DNA of 64,000 nucleotides, taken from assembly GCA_963663365.2 (NCBI GenBank), contig CAXXIH010000001.1, positions 1,116,001 through 1,180,000 on the forward strand, read 5' to 3'. Of the stretch, positions 26,995 through 35,611 are shown piece by piece; position 1 is the first letter of the stretch; each line of letters opens with the position of its first letter. A program made the translations under genes and the position numbers. The notes under the pieces were generated by a model, which saw only the letters and a list, made by a program, of their open reading frames with translations, did no database searches and was not told the origin of the DNA. The DNA is from G963663365 sp963663365 (lineage in GTDB: Bacteria > Hinthialibacterota > Hinthialibacteria > Hinthialibacterales > G963663365).

Positions 26995-27078
26995 TTGATC
27001 GTAAGTAGAAACAAATCAAGCGAATTCAGCGAATCGAGAGCAAATGAGTCTTTGTTAAGTACATGGAGGTTATCATGA
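26995..27078 (+). CDS. Possible leader peptide coupled to the secreted protein gene
   Basis: A TTG codon follows AAGGGGGTGAT, nearly the full anti-16S complement. It opens 27 codons, rich in serine and charged residues, that end in TGA overlapping the ATG of the next gene as ATGA. A four-codon ATG frame (26979-26993) precedes it and has GAGG upstream. The arrangement fits a translated leader controlling the downstream gene. No protein-level evidence exists, and the TTG start is only four bases from the G-tract. Confidence 0.3.
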   Translation: MIVSRNKSSEFSESRANESLLSTWRLS

Positions 27079-29093
27079 ATTGTAGAAATTCAGCGGGCAG
27101 ACTCGAATGTAGCCTGTACAAGTCTAAGTGTAGTGAATTCACGGTGTTAATGATGGTGTTGCTTATGTATGCCCTTCCGGGCCATGCTCAGCACCGTATT
27201 ACTGAGATATTCAATGTGGTAGATGAACCACAAGCCGTGTCATGGGCCACATTGCAGAATGAATCATTAGACTTCGGCGATGCCGGAGGTGAAGTGCGTG
27301 TCGAACAAGGCATTAAAGTCGGTGGCCGATTCGGGATTCCTTCATTCAGTTCGAACGATGTTTATTTCCCCAGCGATGAACAAGCCTCAGTAATCGAAAT
27401 TTCGGCGGATATGGATTCCGGAAACGGTCAGAAAGGCGTCCAAGGCATCTGGGAAGGCCGCTTACCCTTGGTCAAGCACGTACAGATGGAGGTGGCCTAC
27501 GATCTTCTCGCCGATGCGCAAGGAAATCCGGATCCCGGAAGAGTCTCACTCGTGGTTTATGTCCGCGATCTTCAGGGGGAATCGTGGGTTCCCAGCGGCG
27601 TCTTTGGTAAGGAGTCGAATCTTATCGGCCACAACAAGGTGGCGGAATCCAATCTTAATTCAGTGCAAGACATCAAATTCACAACCAACAGTTTTCTTGC
27701 AGACCTGTGCCCTTGGTCAGGCGACTATATTCGGCTGGTATTTGAAGTCTGCTTTGATGATAAGGTTACAAAAACGGCGAAGATTCGCTTGCTCAAAGGC
27801 CGTTTGGTGACCAGCACCTTTAAGGTCGTGCTCGGTGAAGAACAAACCGCCACCATCTTCCAAGGGAATCGTCTGTACAAATCGGTTGTGTCGGCTGCAC
27901 CAACGGCAACGCTTTATCCCACTGAAACGGATATGAGTATTGAGAACCTTTGGCATTGGCCTGAAGGTTTTAGTATTGAAGAACTTTCAGATGGGAGCTA
28001 TATGGCATATTTTGGCGGTGTCGTGGGTAACGCAGATAAATCAACAGGTGTCTTTCATGTAGAGGATGAAAGTTTCAGAACTATATCACAAACCGAACTC
28101 ACGGAAAGCCTGGTACGCTATGCACCTACTCCTGCATCGACACCGTATCCACGCGCTACGGGAACCCCATATCCTGCGCTTGAACCCGAACCTAATGTTA
28201 ATTACCAATTGGATACTTATTATGCAGGGGCGGGCGGCGCCGTCTTTGACGGCACTAGGATGCATGTGGTTTATCACGCGGAAGACAAGGCGTGGGATGG
28301 AACCTTGGGCGGTAACAATCACCATTATATACGAATCGGCTATGCTCGTGCCGATCTTAGCGGAGGTAATGAGGATGGCTATACGCTAAAACGTCTTGCT
28401 CATGGGGATAGTTCCGCCGATCCAACACCTGTGGCGACGCCGATATCCGGGACACATTACGGCGGTTGGGGCAACGCCATTATTACAGCTGCGAGCCCAT
28501 CTGAGAGCGCTGTATATACCAAATATCCTCCTCCTCCACCTCCTACTCCGAACCCTCACCCCGACCATTGGGGCGTTGGCCATCCGTGTCTAATCAAACA
28601 TTCAAATTACTATTACCTCTTCTATTATCACCATGGATGGAATGATTATAGCCCTCTTCTTCGAGGAATCATGGTCGCGAGGGCCTTTGAGGATGACATT
28701 GAGGCAACAGACGCCACCTACCAAAATGCTGATAATCCATGGCATAAATGGAATGGATCTAATTGGGCTCAGCCCGGAATTGGCGGAACCGATTATGCGA
28801 TCATCCACGATCGACACTCGCCATCCGTGAGTTATAATGAATACTTGGACATGTGGATCATGTTTACAGTATTCAGTGACTCAACGCATATTTATGGTGC
28901 GGATAATCTTACCGGGCCATGGAGCGGCATACAAATCGACACTTATGAGCATGCAACCCCCAGATGTGTTGCAGTTACTGAGGTGTCGAGTTATACAGAA
29001 AAAATAACCAATCAGTTTAATAAACTTTATTACATAAGTGAAACTGAAGATGGCAATGAAATGATGTATAAGTCTATACGTTTTATACAGTGA
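27075..29093 (+). CDS. Large secreted protein of unknown function, possibly glycoside-hydrolase-like C-terminal part
   Basis: This exported protein has about 672 residues and a signal peptide ending LPGHAQ. The first 250 residues are beta-rich. A proline/threonine-rich linker (TPASTPYPRATGTPYP) lies near residues 350-370 and a proline stretch near 485. The C-terminal part (HPCLIKHSNYYYLFYYHH, HDRHSPSVSYNEYLDMW) recalls five-bladed glycoside hydrolase or related propeller proteins that begin each blade with such aromatic strands; this is a weak resemblance and no catalytic acid pair can be assigned. I chose ATG 27075 because GGAGG lies six bases before it; an ATG at 27063 overlaps that site. 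Confidence 0.6.
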   Translation: MNCRNSAGRLECSLYKSKCSEFTVLMMVLLMYALPGHAQHRITEIFNVVDEPQAVSWATLQNESLDFGDAGGEVRVEQGIKVGGRFGIPSFSSNDVYFPSDEQASVIEISADMDSGNGQKGVQGIWEGRLPLVKHVQMEVAYDLLADAQGNPDPGRVSLVVYVRDLQGESWVPSGVFGKESNLIGHNKVAESNLNSVQDIKFTTNSFLADLCPWSGDYIRLVFEVCFDDKVTKTAKIRLLKGRLVTSTFKVVLGEEQTATIFQGNRLYKSVVSAAPTATLYPTETDMSIENLWHWPEGFSIEELSDGSYMAYFGGVVGNADKSTGVFHVEDESFRTISQTELTESLVRYAPTPASTPYPRATGTPYPALEPEPNVNYQLDTYYAGAGGAVFDGTRMHVVYHAEDKAWDGTLGGNNHHYIRIGYARADLSGGNEDGYTLKRLAHGDSSADPTPVATPISGTHYGGWGNAIITAASPSESAVYTKYPPPPPPTPNPHPDHWGVGHPCLIKHSNYYYLFYYHHGWNDYSPLLRGIMVARAFEDDIEATDATYQNADNPWHKWNGSNWAQPGIGGTDYAIIHDRHSPSVSYNEYLDMWIMFTVFSDSTHIYGADNLTGPWSGIQIDTYEHATPRCVAVTEVSSYTEKITNQFNKLYYISETEDGNEMMYKSIRFIQ

Positions 29094-29147
29094 GGTTCTT
29101 ATATACTTATAATCTGAAAAACGTGTAATTGTCAGACAGACACAACG

Positions 29148-29176
29148 AAGGGCGGTGTTGTGGGGACACCGCCCTT
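29148..29176. terminator. Hairpin between convergent genes, probable bidirectional terminator
   Basis: AAGGGCGGTGT and ACACCGCCCTT make a perfect eleven-base, GC-rich stem with a seven-base loop. It lies 55 bases after the secreted protein stop codon and before the end of the NlpD-like gene on the other strand. Neither side has a strong T-tract, so termination by this hairpin alone is likely but not certain. The rest of 29094-29302 shows no gene. Confidence 0.6.
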
Positions 29177-29302
29177 CTGTAATTAATTTGCGTGATGGCA
29201 ACAGAAGATATTGGTCTTCTTTCGCCGATGCCGGTTGAGGTCTATCTGGCCAAATAATTCCGTATCGAATACTTGGCAAGACTCAAATGATGCTCGCAAT
29301 TC

Positions 29303-30472
29303 TCACGGAGTGGGGAGGAGTTTTAGGGGATCCAAAGGAACCTCAACGCGCCGGACTTCGAAGTGCAGATTGGGACCGTTGACCCCGGCGAATGTGCGCC
29401 CGGTTTGGCCTACATATCCAATCAGTTGTCCGCGTTTTACTTTATCTCCGGCCTTTACCAGGTTCTCTTTGGTATGGGCATAAATGGACCTGATGCCTTC
29501 GCCCTTATACGTTCCGTGATACAGGATGATGTAGTTGCCCCAGCTGGCGCCGAAATCATCAGCGGGAGTCCCGGCCAAGAAGACCTCTCCATCAGCCGCC
29601 GCGTAGATAGGTGTTCCTTCGGGCGCCTCTAAATCAATACCATAGGTTGGAGTGCTTCCGCCGCTTTTGAATTTCTGAGCCACACTGTACCCATCGACAA
29701 TAGGCCATGAAAAAGCAATTGGTCCCATTGCCTTGCTCGGCAATTCCACTTGTTCAAGCGCTTTGCCGGTTTGCAGGTCCACAGCCCTTTGGGTTGTATT
29801 AACAGGAGCCTCACCCGGTTTGGGTGTTGGTGTCGGGGTTGGGACTTTGACCGTGCGGACTTCAGTCGCGCCCGGGATTAATAATTCCTGGCCGGTTTCG
29901 ATTTTGCGGACATCAGAAATATTGTTGACCCGCGCCAAGTATTTCCAACTGGTATCGTAGGTCTCGGCAATTAGCGCCAAGGTTTCTCCGGGCTGTACCA
30001 CATGGACTACCGGGGCCGGTGTCGGCGTTGGGGTTGGCGGATTTTGTTGTGCAGGGACTGTTGTTGCAGGACCTTGCCCTGCGCGTTCGACATTCAGAAC
30101 AGTTTTCACGCCAGGAATCCAAAGGCGTTGTCCGGTAATGATAAAGTCCGGATCGGCGATATTGTTGATCCGTTGCAGTTTTTGTGGGGTGATATTGTAA
30201 GTTTCGGCAATTCGTACGAGGGTTTCGCCTTCTTTAACAATATGTAAAACACCTTCTTCTACAGGAATATCACTTTCATCACGATGAGCCGCATCGATAC
30301 TCAGGCCTAGTGAGTCCCGCCAATCCTCGTTGATTGTGCTGCACGCTTGGGTGAGAAAAGCAAAAACCACCAGTATTCCTAAGAATGAGTAGGAACTGCT
30401 TTTGCCGGAGTGCAATTGGACGGGCGGCCTGCTGGGAAGTTTTTGAAATCTATCCATGAGATGTGGAATCAC
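29303..30472 (-). CDS. NlpD-like protein: two LysM domains and a degenerate LytM (M23) domain
   Basis: This 389-residue envelope protein has a hydrophobic leader and cysteine 44 (TQAC), a non-canonical lipobox. LysM peptidoglycan-binding domains lie at about 75-121 and 156-202, separated and followed by proline-threonine linkers. The C-terminal M23/LytM domain (about 253-389) keeps D280, H333 and H370, but the first zinc-ligand histidine is T276 and the first histidine of the HxH motif is N368. E. coli NlpD and EnvC have lost the same positions and act as activators of cell-wall amidases rather than as enzymes. The gene therefore probably encodes an amidase activator for cell separation. The start is GTG without a clear ribosome site; an ATG five codons later is possible. 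Confidence 0.85.
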   Translation of the reverse strand: MIPHLMDRFQKLPSRPPVQLHSGKSSSYSFLGILVVFAFLTQACSTINEDWRDSLGLSIDAAHRDESDIPVEEGVLHIVKEGETLVRIAETYNITPQKLQRINNIADPDFIITGQRLWIPGVKTVLNVERAGQGPATTVPAQQNPPTPTPTPAPVVHVVQPGETLALIAETYDTSWKYLARVNNISDVRKIETGQELLIPGATEVRTVKVPTPTPTPKPGEAPVNTTQRAVDLQTGKALEQVELPSKAMGPIAFSWPIVDGYSVAQKFKSGGSTPTYGIDLEAPEGTPIYAAADGEVFLAGTPADDFGASWGNYIILYHGTYKGEGIRSIYAHTKENLVKAGDKVKRGQLIGYVGQTGRTFAGVNGPNLHFEVRRVEVPLDPLKLLPTP

Positions 30473-30778
30473 GTGATGCTGTTCAACTTTTTTTATTTGG
30501 GCATAGGGATGAAATCATTAGATGCACTGGGGTGTCTCCAGCGGCGCCATGATCTCTTCCCGCCTGATTCTTTGTGATAGCAGTGTAACGGGCACAAGGT
30601 AGGCTCGGCAACGGTCTTCCGGGTTGTGGCTTCTTTCTCTTCAATCTGCTGAGAGAATCGGTCGCCAATTCGGGGCATTCGGGCATTTACGGGGGATGCG
30701 CGGTTGGGAAATGAATTCAAAAAATGGGGCTGTTCCATCTCTTCAGATGCCCCCGACACGTGCTAGCATGGAGCCACT
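30473..30778. other. Divergent intergenic region without a confident gene
   Basis: This stretch separates the NlpD-like gene (minus) from the Tm-1-like gene (plus) and should carry both promoters. Short open frames exist on the minus strand (for example 30493-30759) but have no good ribosome site or recognisable domain, so I do not call them. Confidence 0.5.
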
Positions 30779-32044
30779 TTGACCGTTACCCATAAAATCA
30801 TGACCGATCAGAAACCCACCGTTGTTCTTCTCGGCGCTTTAGACACCAAGGGCCAAGAGTTTGCCTATATCAAAGAGTTGCTTGAAACTCGCGGGCTCCG
30901 AACTTTAACCGTTGATACCAGTATTGTCGGTGAGCCGGCCTATGCGCCGGATATCTCCGCGTCTGATGTTCTGGCCACCGCGGGTGAGGACCTGGAATCG
31001 TTACGCATGGCCGGTGATCAGGGCAAGGCCGTCAATTCGATGGCTGTAGGAGTTGTTCGCGCTGTGAAATCCCTCCACCGTCAGGGACGCTTGAATGGGA
31101 TTCTCTCCATGGGCGGCGTATCCGGAACCACAATTGGGACGGCTGCTATGCGTAATTTGCCTTTGGGGGTGCCCAAAGTGATGGTTTCAACCCTGGTTGT
31201 CGATAACGTCTCCGATTTTGTTGGAGCCAAGGATATCACTCTGATTTATCCGGTGGTCGAATTGGAGGGGCTTAACAGAGCCACCCGGCTGATTTTGGCC
31301 AAAGCCGCCGGTGCTGTAGCGGGAATGGTGGAGATGAGGGCGCAAATGAGCCCGGAGACAATGCCAAGCGCCGCCCTAACGACTATGAGCGCCACATCGG
31401 ATGCTGCCGACAATATCCGTATGAGAATGGAAAACGGCGGATTTGAAGTGATCTCATTTTCTGCCTCGGGACGGGGCGGAGATGTCATGGAGGAGTTAAT
31501 CCGTGACCATATCTTCGATGTGGTTATTGATCTGACCACATCGGAACTGGTCGATGTCCTATGCGGGGGAGGATACCCATCCTCCGGTGATCGTCTGACC
31601 GCCGCCGGACGTTTGGGAATCCCTCAAGTTGTCGTTCCAGGCGGTATCGATATGTTGTGCTTTGGGCCGCAAAACCGTGTGCCAGCACGGTTCTCTGATC
31701 GGAATATCTATATTTACAATGATCGGGCGACAATGGTCCGTACGGATGAAGACGAGGCCCGAATTGTGGCCGGGGCTATGGCCCGCCGTTTGAATGATGC
31801 GCTTGGTCCTGTTCGTTTGCTATGGCCTGCGCGTGGAGTGTCAGCCCTCGATGAGGAAGGAATGCCTTTTTTCGATCCGGATGTTGATGGTGTGTTTATT
31901 GAGGTTCTGCGAAATAGGCTGGATGAGGCGGAACAACGGCTGATTGAAGTGGATGCCCATATCAACGACGATGTCTTTGCTGATGCCGTTTGTCAAACTG
32001 CCTTTGAACTTTACAAATTCTCTCTTAACGAACCCAAGCCCTAA
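30779..32044 (+). CDS. Tm-1-like ATP-binding domain protein (UPF0261)
   Basis: This 421-residue cytoplasmic protein has the family N-terminus VVLLGALDTKGQEFAYIK and glycine-rich segments ILSMGGVSGTTIGTAAM and VVPGGIDMLCFG, typical of the two-domain Tm-1-like (UPF0261) family. Plant Tm-1 inhibits tobamovirus replication through its N-terminal domain; bacterial members have no settled function. The start may be TTG at 30779, which has GGAG five bases before it, or ATG at 30800, which gives the usual family N-terminus but has no ribosome site. It converges on the epimerase gene with a single base between stop codons. Confidence 0.85.
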   Translation: MTVTHKIMTDQKPTVVLLGALDTKGQEFAYIKELLETRGLRTLTVDTSIVGEPAYAPDISASDVLATAGEDLESLRMAGDQGKAVNSMAVGVVRAVKSLHRQGRLNGILSMGGVSGTTIGTAAMRNLPLGVPKVMVSTLVVDNVSDFVGAKDITLIYPVVELEGLNRATRLILAKAAGAVAGMVEMRAQMSPETMPSAALTTMSATSDAADNIRMRMENGGFEVISFSASGRGGDVMEELIRDHIFDVVIDLTTSELVDVLCGGGYPSSGDRLTAAGRLGIPQVVVPGGIDMLCFGPQNRVPARFSDRNIYIYNDRATMVRTDEDEARIVAGAMARRLNDALGPVRLLWPARGVSALDEEGMPFFDPDVDGVFIEVLRNRLDEAEQRLIEVDAHINDDVFADAVCQTAFELYKFSLNEPKP

Positions 32045-32045
32045 G

Positions 32046-33092
32046 TTAATCCTGAGATTTTCTTTTAACGCCAAGGCCGGGGGCATTAGGCAACAGAAGT
32101 CTTCCATCGTTAAAGAGCATGCCTTCAAAAGGATCCTTGGCGAGCAAAGCCGCGCCATCGAGGTCTGTGAAATCGGCAAGTGGCGCGAGGTGGGCCGCTG
32201 CTGTTACCCCCAAAGAGGATTCCAGCATACAACCAAGCAAGACCAAGAGGCCGCGCTCATGAGCCGCCTCAGCCATTTGTTTGGCTTCGAGAGGGCCACC
32301 ACATTTTGCCAATTTGATATTGATCCCGTCTCCCTCACCTAAGGTTTGGAGGATGTCATTTAGGCATTGCACTGATTCATCCAGGATGATGGGAATGCCG
32401 CTTTTATTGCGACGAGTCAATTCGCGGCCCTCCTCATGCATATCTCGGTGCAGAGGCTGTTCAATAAGGTCTACATCCAGGTCTCGCAGGCGTTCAGTCC
32501 ATTCCAACGCCTCTTTTAGATTCCAGCCTTCATTTGCATCCACGCGGATGCGCGCCGATGTTGCGCCACGAATGGCCTCTAAACAGGCCAAATCGTCTTT
32601 CCCGCCTAGTTTTATCTTTAAAACAGGCGTTTTAGGGGCGCGGCGGGCTTTTTCAGCCATAATCTCGGGCGTATCCAGGCCCAATGTAAATGAGGAAGCC
32701 GGGATGGCCGTTGGATTCAGGCCCCACAATTTGAATAGGCTTTGGCCTTGTTGTTTGCCCCATAAATCCAGGAGAGCCATATCGAGTGCGGCTCGAAGCG
32801 CACTTTGGTTCTCAAGTAGAGGTTGATTGAGCACAGCCCATGGTCCTGATCCCGGTTCCAATGAACCCTCTGGGAACTTTAGCTCAGGCAGGATACCCTC
32901 CATCGATTCGATTGACTGACCGTGGTAATAAATCGGCGCCGCTTCGCCCCAGCCCTCAGTGCCATTAGCGCTGATTTTAACTGCCAAATTGGTAACCTCG
33001 CTTCGAGTAATACGAGAAATCCCAAACGGATCGCGGAGCGGCATGGTTATACGTTCCCAGCCGAAAGTGTCTATTTGTTTTGATGAAGTCAT
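32046..33092 (-). CDS. Dipeptide epimerase, enolase superfamily (L-Ala-D/L-Glu epimerase type)
   Basis: This enzyme of about 348 residues has the muconate-lactonising subgroup layout. The catalytic K-x-K is in VLKIKLGG, metal ligands are in VDANEGW, LIEQP and ILDESV, and the second catalytic lysine is in NIKLAKCGG. The C-terminal DLDGAALLAKDPF segment is typical of dipeptide epimerases, which interconvert L-Ala-D-Glu and L-Ala-L-Glu during murein peptide recycling. I placed the start at ATG 33092 (MTSSKQ) because the frame upstream is not conserved in character and runs into the divergent gene at 33201. No strong ribosome site is seen. Confidence 0.88.
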   Translation of the reverse strand: MTSSKQIDTFGWERITMPLRDPFGISRITRSEVTNLAVKISANGTEGWGEAAPIYYHGQSIESMEGILPELKFPEGSLEPGSGPWAVLNQPLLENQSALRAALDMALLDLWGKQQGQSLFKLWGLNPTAIPASSFTLGLDTPEIMAEKARRAPKTPVLKIKLGGKDDLACLEAIRGATSARIRVDANEGWNLKEALEWTERLRDLDVDLIEQPLHRDMHEEGRELTRRNKSGIPIILDESVQCLNDILQTLGEGDGINIKLAKCGGPLEAKQMAEAAHERGLLVLLGCMLESSLGVTAAAHLAPLADFTDLDGAALLAKDPFEGMLFNDGRLLLPNAPGLGVKRKSQD

Positions 33093-33135
33093 GTCAATTT
33101 GATCTTGGATGTATAAAATCCTGTACAGAAGCCGA

Positions 33136-33141
33136 TATAAT
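33136..33141 (+). promoter_or_regulatory. Possible -10 box of the TPR/zinc-ribbon gene
   Basis: TATAAT is a perfect -10 consensus 60 bases before the ATG of the gene at 33201, within the short divergent region shared with the epimerase gene. No good -35 box is found at the usual distance, so this is a weak call. Confidence 0.3.
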
Positions 33142-33200
33142 ATAGGAAGAGCTCGGCTTTGAGACGAGCAGGGCAGTATGCCGGGTGAGCAGGTGCAATC

Positions 33201-34073
33201 ATGGCCAACATGCGTGCAAAAGTCCTTTTTGATCGTGCATTGGCTCATTTTAACAAAAATGACTATGACAAGGCCGTCGATTGCTTTAAAGAGGCGCTCC
33301 TTGAAGATCCAAATTACCCGGAATGTCTCTATAATTTATCATGTTGCCATGCCGTTATGGGCAACAAAGAAGATGCGCTGGTTTACCTGGATCGTGCCAT
33401 CAAACTCGATGTCAACTGTATGGACTGGGCCAAAGAGGATATCGAATTCCACGGTTTGCGCGGTGATGCCGGTTTTAAAAAAGTCCTTGATCGAAACGAT
33501 CCGGTTAAGAAACCTTCCGTAAGTGAGCACGGTGCGACGGACGGTGATTATTCGTTCGATGAAGATGATGAGTATGATGATTTTATTGATGGTGAAGGAG
33601 CCTTTGGCGGCTATCACCCGGATGCGACCAAACTTCCTCCTTGTCCTAAATGCGGGGCCATTGTGCTGGATGAAGATGTTTGGATTATTAATCCCATGCT
33701 CGCGATGGTGATGGCGCTGATAGGTGTTGTTGTCAGTCTTGTCTATTTTCAATCTTTGCTCGGTATTGGCGTTGGATTACCCCTAACTGCGGTCGGTCTG
33801 TTTTTGTACTGGAAAAAGAATCGCACTTGGGTTTGCCAGAATTGTGGGGCCAAGGGGGCTGCTGCGGGAATGCCAGCCGATGGCGGGGGCGCTTCCGGAT
33901 CGGCTGCCCAAAAGGGCTCTAAATCCGATGATCATGTTGAGATGTTCGATCTGGACGATGCCGAAGGCGGCGATATGGGCGGTGATTATGATACGGCTAT
34001 GGAAATCGCTGATGAGGCGATTGCCAATGGTGAAACCGCCGATGAGGAAATTGCGGAGTATGAGCAGGTTTAG
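33201..34073 (+). CDS. TPR membrane protein with zinc ribbon split by two membrane helices
   Basis: This protein has 290 residues. The first 100 form TPR-like helices (FDRALAHFNKNDYDKAVDCFKEAL, then LYNLSCCHAVMGNKEDALVYLDRAI). An acidic linker follows. A CPKC pair at residues 148 and 151 is separated from a CQNC pair at 212 and 215 by two hydrophobic helices (about 163-185 and 188-205). The tail is acidic and glycine-rich. The two half-ribbons could come together on the cytoplasmic side of a helical hairpin. The function is unknown, possibly scaffold or assembly. AGG lies upstream of the ATG. Confidence 0.7.
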   Translation: MANMRAKVLFDRALAHFNKNDYDKAVDCFKEALLEDPNYPECLYNLSCCHAVMGNKEDALVYLDRAIKLDVNCMDWAKEDIEFHGLRGDAGFKKVLDRNDPVKKPSVSEHGATDGDYSFDEDDEYDDFIDGEGAFGGYHPDATKLPPCPKCGAIVLDEDVWIINPMLAMVMALIGVVVSLVYFQSLLGIGVGLPLTAVGLFLYWKKNRTWVCQNCGAKGAAAGMPADGGGASGSAAQKGSKSDDHVEMFDLDDAEGGDMGGDYDTAMEIADEAIANGETADEEIAEYEQV

Positions 34074-34145
34074 ATGGCCAAGGTTGCTTTTGGGGAGGGG
34101 CGAAATATGGGGCGGCGCTTTTTTTTATAATTTGAAAAATAGTGG

Positions 34146-34175
34146 TTGACAATCTCAAATTCCTTGTGCTAGATT
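34146..34175 (+). promoter_or_regulatory. Sigma-70 type promoter with extended -10
   Basis: TTGACA at 34146-34151 is a perfect -35 box. After 18 bases, TAGATT at 34170-34175 is a four-of-six -10 box with TG one base before it (extended -10). It would drive the secreted protein gene at 34384 with a leader of about 200 bases that contains a mini-ORF. Confidence 0.5.
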
Positions 34176-34263
34176 CTTGACATTAGCTGATACAAGCCAC
34201 GACTTGATATCCGTTAAAGGGCAGAAAGCGGGAATCGTAGTACAAGGCTAGGAGGGTCTTTTT

Positions 34264-34293
34264 ATGTTCCTTCCACAAAGCAAGCTGATGTAA
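34264..34293 (+). CDS. Candidate nine-residue leader peptide
   Basis: AGGAGGG eight bases upstream is a strong ribosome site for this ATG, which opens only MFLPQSKLM and a TAA stop. Ninety bases later the gene at 34384 starts with its own GGAGG. A short inverted repeat (CGCAA/TTGCG) follows the stop codon. The pattern fits a translated leader or attenuator, but the peptide holds no obvious run of one amino acid that would name a regulating amino acid. Confidence 0.4.
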   Translation: MFLPQSKLM

Positions 34294-34383
34294 AGGGAAT
34301 TCGCAAATTTTGCGGGTGTCGGGCCGTTGCGGGAAATTATAGGCTCGTGACGGGAAATGCGGACATATGGAGGTGCCCAAATT

Positions 34384-35496
34384 ATGAAGCAATGCAGCGG
34401 GATTATCGGGTTGCATTTGAGTAGGAGCCGCTGGCTTGGTTGTCTGACTGTCGTTTTTCTTCTGTTTTTAATGCCCTTATCTATCGTTGTGAATGCGGAA
34501 GATTTGAAGGATGTCGATGGTGTTGTGAGTGCACTGTTTGTATACCGGCAGCAACTCAACCAGATGCAAGTGGAGTACGAACGAGTCGTCAGAAGCGGAC
34601 CCCTGCCCACGTGCGATAGCGCGTATTGTGATGCATTCATTGATGCTTTTATCGAAGCCGAAAAGCGGGAAGCGGCCCAAGAAATTCCCGAGCAATTTCG
34701 AGAGTCTATTGGTTGTGCAATCGACCCGGAACAAGTCCGATCCTGGATCACGCCTAGAGTCATCGGTGGGTGCGAAAACGTATACAGGGTATCGTTGGGC
34801 TGTGCCGAAAAATCTTTTGCCGGAGAAATCCGAGATAAACAAGACCGCACAATCCGCCGTGATTTTGTAAGTCCGGGCGTGGCCATTGGGCAGCGGCGTG
34901 CAGGTCCCAATTTGCCACCTCAAGGCCGTGTCGATTGCCGGTCGGCAAATACCGATGGACTTCGGTCGGATTTTGCGCCCTATAGTTGGGAAAAAGCGCT
35001 CTCATGCGGCGGTGATCATTCTCTTACGAAAATCGAGACAATTGACAATGGATTTTGTTTAAAGCAATACAAATCCCCAAAAGCAAATGCACCCGCTATG
35101 GAACTGCATATACAGCCAATGGGGGATGGTCAATTTGTTCCGGTGCTTCAGATCATGCATCGGGTTCACAAGCATGAAACCGTTATCGAATATTCTGATT
35201 ACAAAGAAATTCAAATGGGAAGTGAATCGTTATGGCTTCCCGGCCGCGTGATTCGAAGATATAAGAAACCGGAAGAGAATACAGTTGCCGCTTTGCCTGC
35301 TGTGCATGAGTTGAACTCGATGCCAAAGGGGCAATTGTTATCTTATATCGAAACCTGGGATGAACATCGGCTCGTTGATGCGAGCGTGTTGCCCGGGTTG
35401 GAAAGCACGGATCTGGTTTTTTGTTTTGAGCCGGATACTCAAATTGAATTCAATGTGAATAATAAAACGGTTAGCCGGTTCACAGCCGAACCGTAA
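34384..35496 (+). CDS. Secreted protein of unknown function
   Basis: This exported protein has about 370 residues with signal peptide LTVVFLLFLMPLSIVVNA. I recognise no family. The first 100 mature residues are charged and helical (VYRQQLNQMQVEYERVVR, with several cysteines), and the rest is mixed alpha/beta with a C-terminal strand-rich part (IEFNVNNKTVSRFTAEP). It could be an outer-envelope or host-surface protein. I chose ATG 34384 because GGAGG lies ten bases before it; ATG 34357 precedes that site. It has a likely promoter at 34146 and a leader ORF. Confidence 0.6.
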   Translation: MKQCSGIIGLHLSRSRWLGCLTVVFLLFLMPLSIVVNAEDLKDVDGVVSALFVYRQQLNQMQVEYERVVRSGPLPTCDSAYCDAFIDAFIEAEKREAAQEIPEQFRESIGCAIDPEQVRSWITPRVIGGCENVYRVSLGCAEKSFAGEIRDKQDRTIRRDFVSPGVAIGQRRAGPNLPPQGRVDCRSANTDGLRSDFAPYSWEKALSCGGDHSLTKIETIDNGFCLKQYKSPKANAPAMELHIQPMGDGQFVPVLQIMHRVHKHETVIEYSDYKEIQMGSESLWLPGRVIRRYKKPEENTVAALPAVHELNSMPKGQLLSYIETWDEHRLVDASVLPGLESTDLVFCFEPDTQIEFNVNNKTVSRFTAEP

Positions 35497-35611
35497 TCGT
35501 TGTCTTTTCCCGCGGTGGCGTTTGGTATCCTTGCCGGGGCGGATATGGAATTGATCCGTATCCGCCCTGTGCATTTGGGTGAGTTCTTCGGATTTGATAG
35601 TTTTGTGTTTT

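Noticed and set aside
26640..27014. Minus-strand reading frame with a periodic Phe/Pro-rich peptide across the tandem array
   Set aside because: The periodicity is fully explained by a 13-bp DNA repeat read in three frames. There is no ribosome site, and the frame has no domain outside the repeat.
30493..30759. 88-residue minus-strand frame upstream of the NlpD-like gene
   Set aside because: It has a GTG start without a ribosome site, an unusual arginine/tryptophan-rich tail and no recognisable domain.
33093..33248. N-terminal extension of the dipeptide epimerase frame
   Set aside because: The extra 52 residues do not resemble the enzyme family, overlap the divergent TPR gene and contain its promoter region.
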